Part shown: piece by piece, positions 6,354 through 9,343 of the stretch
Numbering within the stretch: position 1 is the first letter of the stretch
How the letters are laid out: each line of letters begins with the position of its first letter
Assembly: GCA_025965775.1 (NCBI GenBank)
Contig: JAOPWG010000184.1
Location: forward strand, 1-9,343
Direction of reading: 5' to 3'
Origin: Modestobacter sp.
GTDB taxonomy: Bacteria; Actinomycetota; Actinomycetes; Mycobacteriales; Geodermatophilaceae
DNA length: 9,343 nt
Program-made: the position numbers and the translations under genes
The notes under the pieces: model-generated
Seen by the model: the letters and a program-made list of their open reading frames with translations, nothing else
Told to the model about the DNA's origin: nothing
The model's database searches: none

Positions 6354-7157
6354 TCAGCGGACCGGACGCTCCGCGAGGCAGCTGCTCCCCACCCGGGCGA
6401 AGCCCACCCGCTCGTAGACCCGGGCGACGTCGTCGTCCCCGGCGGCCAGGAAGACCAGGTCGGCGCTCTGACGGGCGTGCTCGACCAGCGCCGAGGTCAG
6501 GCCGGCTCCCAGCCCCCGGCCGCGGAAGCGCGGCAGCGTCGCCACGCCGACGACCTCGCTGACCTCGAGCCCGTCGACCTCCACCGGCTGGTGCGAACCC
6601 ACGGCCACCGGTTCCCCGTCCGCGACGGCGACCATCATCACCGTCCGCCCGGCCGCCACCCGCTCACGCAGCACCGTCGTCAGGGCCACCTCCGCCGGGG
6701 CCCCGGAGCCGGCGGGCGCCGGGGCGCCCACCGGTGTCGCGAAGGCCTCCTGGGTCAGGAGCTGGTAGCGGGCCAGCTGCGGGTCGTCGGCGCCGACCAG
6801 GTACAGCCGCACCTCGGCCGGCAGCAGCACCTCGACCGGGTCCACGGAGACCAGCAGCGGCAGCTCCTCGACCGCCAGACCGGCCCGGCGCGCGACCCCG
6901 GCCAGCCCCCGGCAGCGGTCGCCGAGCCACTCCAGGGCGGCCGGCAGGCCGGCCTCCTCCTGCAGGGCGATCGCGGCGCGCACGTCGGCCAGCTGCACCG
7001 CGCCCTCCTGCCCGGGCCGGGGGCGGGCCGGGAAGGGCCACTCCGGCGGACCGATCGGGACGTCGAGCGGGCCGGCCCGGTGCAGCCGGGCGTCCGGCAG
7101 CGGAGCCACGGCGAAGTAACGCTCGATCCGGTCGAGCAGCCCAGGGCGGGACGGCAC
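6354..7157 (-). CDS. GNAT family N-acetyltransferase
   Basis: Predicted acetyl-CoA-dependent acyltransferase, 267 residues from a GTG at 7157. The C-terminal half is the GNAT domain: beta-strands with VMMVAVADGEPVAVGSHQ, the acetyl-CoA loop RFRGRGLGAGL (about 209-219, the R/QxxGxG/A motif) and the closing VYERVGFARVG near the end. The N-terminal half (about 1-120) looks like the degenerate first GNAT-like lobe found in some actinobacterial two-lobed members. The acceptor is unknown. The frame stays open upstream to 7436, but that part would run into coaA on the other strand and lacks GNAT-like sequence. The GTG at 7157 has TAGGGT 7 bases before it, fitting a leaderless mRNA, and the protein-like sequence (LLDRIERYF) begins right there. 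Divergent from coaA. Confidence 0.85.
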   Translation of the reverse strand: MPSRPGLLDRIERYFAVAPLPDARLHRAGPLDVPIGPPEWPFPARPRPGQEGAVQLADVRAAIALQEEAGLPAALEWLGDRCRGLAGVARRAGLAVEELPLLVSVDPVEVLLPAEVRLYLVGADDPQLARYQLLTQEAFATPVGAPAPAGSGAPAEVALTTVLRERVAAGRTVMMVAVADGEPVAVGSHQPVEVDGLEVSEVVGVATLPRFRGRGLGAGLTSALVEHARQSADLVFLAAGDDDVARVYERVGFARVGSSCLAERPVR

Positions 7158-7170
7158 GTCGCAGACCCTA
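7158..7170 (-). promoter_or_regulatory. Candidate leaderless promoter (-10) of the GNAT gene
   Basis: TAGGGT in minus sense (7170-7165) is followed by 7 bases and the GTG start, which is the spacing expected when transcription starts at the start codon. It also decides the start. No clear -35 box. Confidence 0.5.
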
Positions 7171-7216
7171 GACGGCCACCCACCCGCCGAGGGAATGCGG
7201 CGGTCCCGCACCACCC

Positions 7217-7233
7217 GCGGGGGTGTCCCCCGC
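7217..7233. other. Hairpin in front of coaA
   Basis: GCGGGGG-TGT-CCCCCGC, a perfect 7-bp stem with a 3-nt loop, sits 36 bases before the coaA start in the short gap shared with the GNAT promoter. If it is transcribed it would be a stable leader structure. Role unknown. Confidence 0.35.
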
Positions 7234-7269
7234 ACCCGGCCGGACGCCCCCGGGGCCGCAGGCGGCACG

Positions 7270-8229
7270 ATGGGCGCCGTGACCGTCGGGACGCGAGCGC
7301 AGGTCTCGCCCTTCACCGCCTTCGACCGTGCGTCCTGGCGGGCCCTCGCCGGCTCCTCCCCCCTGCCGCTGGACGCCGCCGACGTCCGCGAACTGGCCAC
7401 CCTGGGCGACCGGATCGACCTGGACGAGGTGACCACGGTCTACCTGCCCCTGGCCCGGCTGCTGCACCTGCACGTGGCCGCCAGCCGCCGGCTGTGGGCG
7501 GCGCAGACGGAGTTCCTCGGCGCGCGCACCGAGAAGGTCCCCTTCGTGATCGCGGTGGCCGGCAGCGTGGCGGTCGGCAAGAGCACCACCGCCCGGCTGC
7601 TGCAGGCGCTGCTGGCCGCGGGCCCGGACACCCCGCGGGTCGACCTGGTCACCACCGACGGCTTCCTGCTGCCCAACGCCGTGCTGAAGTCCCGCGGGAT
7701 GCTGGCCCGCAAGGGGTTCCCGGAGAGCTACGACCGGCGGGCGCTGCTGCGCTTCCTGGCCGACGTGAAGTCCGGCCGCGCCGAGGTGAGCGCCCCCCTG
7801 TACTCCCATCAGGCCTACGACGTGCTGCCCGGGGAACGCCAGGTGGTCGACTCCCCCGACGTCCTGGTGCTGGAGGGCCTCAACGTGCTGCAGGCCGGCG
7901 GCGCGAGCGGGCGGGTCCCGGATGTGTTCCTCTCGGACTTCTTCGACTTCTCCGTCTACGTCGACGCCGCCGAGTCCGACATCGAGCAGTGGTACGTCGA
8001 GCGCTTCCTGGCCCTGCGGCGCACCGCCTTCGTCGACAGCGACGCCTACTTCCACCGGTTCGCCGACCTCACCGACGAGGAGGCGGTCGCGACCGCCCGC
8101 GGGATCTGGGACTCGGTCAACGGGCCCAACCTGCGCAGCAACATCGCGCCCAGCCGGTCCCGGGCCCGGCTGGTCCTGCAGAAGGCCGCCGACCACGCCG
8201 TCCGCCGGGTCCTGCTCCGCAAGCTCTGA
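7270..8229 (+). CDS. coaA: Type I pantothenate kinase
   Basis: Phosphorylates pantothenate with ATP to 4'-phosphopantothenate, the first and usually feedback-controlled step of coenzyme A synthesis, in the cytoplasm. The 319 residues match the length of E. coli CoaA (316). The Walker A loop GSVAVGKST is at residues 98-106 (Lys104). Other family stretches: VDLVTTDGFLLPNAVL, RKGFPESYDRRALLRFL, APLYSHQAYDV, VLVLEGLNVLQ, DFFDFSVYVDA, WYVERFLALR and GPNLRSNIAPSRSRA near the C-terminus. The fold is the P-loop kinase PanK-I, not type II or III. ATG at 7270 is chosen; a GTG three codons later (7279) is an equal candidate and the ribosome site (AGGCGG) is weak. Starts further upstream give a basic, low-complexity tail. 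Monocistronic by appearance. Confidence 0.96.
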   Translation: MGAVTVGTRAQVSPFTAFDRASWRALAGSSPLPLDAADVRELATLGDRIDLDEVTTVYLPLARLLHLHVAASRRLWAAQTEFLGARTEKVPFVIAVAGSVAVGKSTTARLLQALLAAGPDTPRVDLVTTDGFLLPNAVLKSRGMLARKGFPESYDRRALLRFLADVKSGRAEVSAPLYSHQAYDVLPGERQVVDSPDVLVLEGLNVLQAGGASGRVPDVFLSDFFDFSVYVDAAESDIEQWYVERFLALRRTAFVDSDAYFHRFADLTDEEAVATARGIWDSVNGPNLRSNIAPSRSRARLVLQKAADHAVRRVLLRKL

Positions 8230-8235
8230 GCGGCG

Positions 8236-8276
8236 GGTCGCGACAGTCGAACTGTGACGATATCCGCGTCGCGACC
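8236..8276 (+). terminator. Possible coaA terminator
   Basis: GGTCGCGAC (8236-8244) and GTCGCGACC (8268-8276) form a 9-bp stem starting 7 bases after the coaA stop, with a 23-nt loop containing a nested 4-bp stem (CAGT-CGA-ACTG). Each arm contains GTCGCGAC, itself an 8-bp palindrome. Confidence 0.45.
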
Positions 8277-8328
8277 TCGTGAGGTGACGCCCACGACGGC
8301 CGTCCGTATCGCGCGCAGACTCGCTGCA

Positions 8329-8346
8329 GGCCGCACGGATGCGGCC
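8329..8346 (+). other. Hairpin upstream of the DUF5999-like gene
   Basis: GGCCGCA-CGGA-TGCGGCC, a perfect 7-bp stem with a 4-nt loop, lies 50 bases before the small gene. It could be a second coaA terminator or a leader structure. No convincing promoter is seen between it and the gene. Confidence 0.35.
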
Positions 8347-8395
8347 GGTCTCACTGCCCCGGCGCCCCGCCGGCGGACGACGAGGAGAAGCCCGC

Positions 8396-8590
8396 ATGTG
8401 TTCCCACGTAGTGCCCTGCCCCGACGCCACCGCCGACGACCGGGTGCTGGCCGCCCCGATGAGCCGGCACCCCGAGCAGGGCTGGACCCTCCTGTGCAAC
8501 GGCGTCGTCCTGTTCGACGACGACGGCGAGCTGCTGCCCGACGGCCAGGTCGTGCTCACCCGTCCCTGGGCGATGTCAATGACGTCCTGA
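8396..8590 (+). CDS. DUF5999-like small protein
   Basis: A 64-residue protein resembling the actinobacterial DUF5999 family, of unknown function. Recognisable parts: an N-terminal MCSHVVPCP (Cys2, His4, Cys8), then SRHPEQGWTLLCNGVVLF (Cys34) and DDGELLPDGQVV. The Cys-His-Cys pattern could bind a metal, which is inference. The ATG at 8396 is preceded by GAGGAGAA (8382-8389) with a 6-base spacer, and family members begin with the same Met-Cys, so this start is firm. An in-frame ATG at 8339 is rejected. The last five residues (MSMTS) come from the first copy of a 15-bp tandem repeat, so the natural end may have been near Ala59. Convergent with gcvP. Confidence 0.8.
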   Translation: MCSHVVPCPDATADDRVLAAPMSRHPEQGWTLLCNGVVLFDDDGELLPDGQVVLTRPWAMSMTS

Positions 8591-8616
8591 GCAATGACAT
8601 CCTGAGCAATGACATC
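8577..8616. repeat. 15-bp tandem repeat, 2.7 copies
   Basis: CAATGACGTCCTGAG (8577-8591), CAATGACATCCTGAG (8592-8606) and the first 10 bases of a third copy (8607-8616). The first copy overlaps the end of the small gene and supplies its TGA stop; the next full copy carries a TGA in the same frame. Base composition is less GC-rich than the surroundings. Confidence 0.75.
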
Positions 8617-8694
8617 GTCGTCCTGACGGACGACACCGCGGCCAGGTGCCGTGACCCTGTCGTCCTCACGGACGACATCGCGGCCAGGTGCCGT
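8617..8694. repeat. 36-bp direct repeat, two copies 42 bp apart, each folding into hairpins
   Basis: Copies at 8617-8652 and 8659-8694 differ at only two positions. Each begins with a 7-bp hairpin, GTCGTCC-TGAC-GGACGAC in the first and GTCGTCC-TCAC-GGACGAC in the second, followed by a smaller CGGC-CAGGT-GCCG. One difference falls in the hairpin loop and none in the stem. It directly adjoins the 15-bp repeats. It could be a double terminator, or part of a dispersed repeat. Confidence 0.7.
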
Positions 8695-8724
8695 CCCCGG
8701 CGCCGTCGAGCCGCTGCCGACGTC

Positions 8725-8780
8725 CTCGGCGGGAGCCTCCGGCCCCACGCCGAGTGCGCCGACCGCCTTTTACGGCGGAC
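8725..8780. terminator. Weak hairpins between the repeat cluster and gcvP
   Basis: CTCGGCG (8725-8731) pairs with CGCCGAG (8748-8754) around a 16-nt loop, and CCGCC-TTTTAC-GGCGG lies at about 8764-8779, close behind the gcvP stop. In minus sense the latter could help end gcvP transcription, but its stem is only 5 bp. Low certainty for both. Confidence 0.3.
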
Positions 8781-8789
8781 GGCCTTGCC

Positions 8790-9343
8790 TCAGGCCTGGG
8801 CGCCCACCACGTCGGCCGTCGTCCCGAGGTCGTCCGGTGCACCCTGCGCCCGCGCGGGCACCGCCGCCACCGGCCGGTGCGCCACGTGGGGCTCCTCGAA
8901 GGCCTCCGGCGGGGGGCACGAGCAGACCAGGTTGCGGTCGCCGTAGGCGCCGTCGATCCGGCGCACCGGAGCCAGGTACCCGCGACCGGCGAGACCGGGC
9001 ACCGGGTAGACCGCGGCCTCCCGCGGGTAGGGCCGGTCCCACTCCCCCGCCACCATCGCCAGCGTGTGCGGGGCGTTGCGCAGCGGGTTGTCGGTGCGGT
9101 CGTATTCGCCGGTGGCCACCTTCTCGATCTCGCCGCGGATGTGCATCATCGCCTCGACGAAGCGGTCCAGCTCGGCCTTGTCCTCGCTCTCGGTCGGCTC
9201 GACCATCAGCGTGCCCGCCACCGGGAAGCTCATGGTCGGGGCGTGGAAACCCAGGTCGATCAGCCGCTTGGCGATGTCGTCGTTGGTGACGCCGGTGGCC
9301 TTCGTCAGCGGGCGGATGTCCAGGATGCACTCGTGGGCGACCA
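8790..9343 (-). CDS. gcvP: Glycine dehydrogenase (decarboxylating), P protein, C-terminal part
   Basis: The PLP-dependent P protein of the glycine cleavage system decarboxylates glycine and passes the aminomethyl group to the lipoyl arm of GcvH. Only the last 183 or so residues of a protein of about 950 are here; the gene runs off the right edge, so the PLP lysine is outside. The visible part is diagnostic: VAHECILDIRPLTK, GVTNDDIAKRLIDLGFHAPT, MSFPVAGTLMVEPTESE, then DNPLRNAPHT and a C-terminal RIDGAYGDRNLVCSCPP. A tail of about 40 residues follows, rich in Ala and Pro, which may be lineage-specific. The stop is TGA at 8792-8790. Convergent with the DUF5999-like gene across about 200 bases of repeats and hairpins. 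Confidence 0.95.
   Translation of the reverse strand, partial: VAHECILDIRPLTKATGVTNDDIAKRLIDLGFHAPTMSFPVAGTLMVEPTESEDKAELDRFVEAMMHIRGEIEKVATGEYDRTDNPLRNAPHTLAMVAGEWDRPYPREAAVYPVPGLAGRGYLAPVRRIDGAYGDRNLVCSCPPPEAFEEPHVAHRPVAAVPARAQGAPDDLGTTADVVGAQA

Noticed and set aside
7158..7436. N-terminal extension of the GNAT frame up to 7436
   Set aside because: It would overlap the coaA start on the other strand and has Arg/Ser/Pro-rich sequence without GNAT likeness; the GTG at 7157 with its -10 box is better.
6477..8282. 601-codon open frame on the plus strand across the GNAT and coaA genes
   Set aside because: It runs antisense to the GNAT gene and out of frame with coaA, and its translation has no recognisable motif.
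8617..8694. CRISPR-like array
   Set aside because: Only two copies with a 6-bp gap between them, no real spacers and no cas genes.
7168..8748. 526-codon open frame on the minus strand opposite coaA and the small gene
   Set aside because: Antisense to coaA, whose kinase motifs are unmistakable; the product is biased and repetitive.
8254..8946. 230-codon frame containing the repeated peptide VVLTDD-AARCR
   Set aside because: The peptide repeat follows from the 42-bp DNA period being a multiple of three; the frame overlaps the DUF5999-like gene and the gcvP antisense, with no start site or homology.

Overview
The window is very GC-rich DNA with short intergenic gaps, GTG starts, promoters that look leaderless and hairpin terminators without T-tracts. 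This is typical of a high-GC actinomycete. A small DUF5999-type protein, an M50B-like membrane peptidase and a GH65/beta-phosphoglucomutase pair all fit Actinomycetota. The flavour is of Geodermatophilaceae or a relative, but that is an impression from the sequence and no search was run.

Layout: (1) 110-832 (+), an intact membrane metalloprotease of the M50B-like type. (2) 858-2149 (-), a graveyard of two phosphatase genes: the start of a Tat-exported PhoD-type alkaline phosphatase and the end of a type I phosphodiesterase/alkaline phosphatase family protein. Both are broken by several lesions that can be located individually. (3) 2269-5366 (-), an intact two-gene operon of a HAD beta-phosphoglucomutase-like enzyme followed by a GH65 disaccharide phosphorylase, overlapping by ATGA. 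It ends in a clean 8-bp hairpin. (4) 5367-5749, a 383-bp divergent intergenic region holding several inverted repeats, including two mutually exclusive ones around a candidate -10 box. (5) 5750-6286 (+), a PEBP (YbhB/YbcL) family protein. It converges on a GNAT acetyltransferase (6354-7157, -) across a perfect 12-bp hairpin that could terminate both. (6) 7270-8229 (+), type I pantothenate kinase coaA, divergent from the GNAT gene. (7) 8396-8590 (+), a 64-residue DUF5999-like protein whose last codons run into a cluster of short tandem repeats (8577-8694). (8) 8790-9343 (-), the C-terminal part of glycine dehydrogenase gcvP, cut by the window edge.

How genes work together: GH65 and the HAD mutase form a recognised energy-saving route. 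The phosphorylase splits an alpha-linked glucose disaccharide with phosphate to give beta-glucose 1-phosphate, which the mutase turns into glucose 6-phosphate. CoaA (coenzyme A synthesis) and GcvP (glycine cleavage) are housekeeping genes. I see no defence system, mobile element, CRISPR array, tRNA or rRNA. The least ordinary parts are the phosphatase graveyard, the repeat cluster behind the DUF5999 gene and the nested inverted repeats in front of the PEBP gene.
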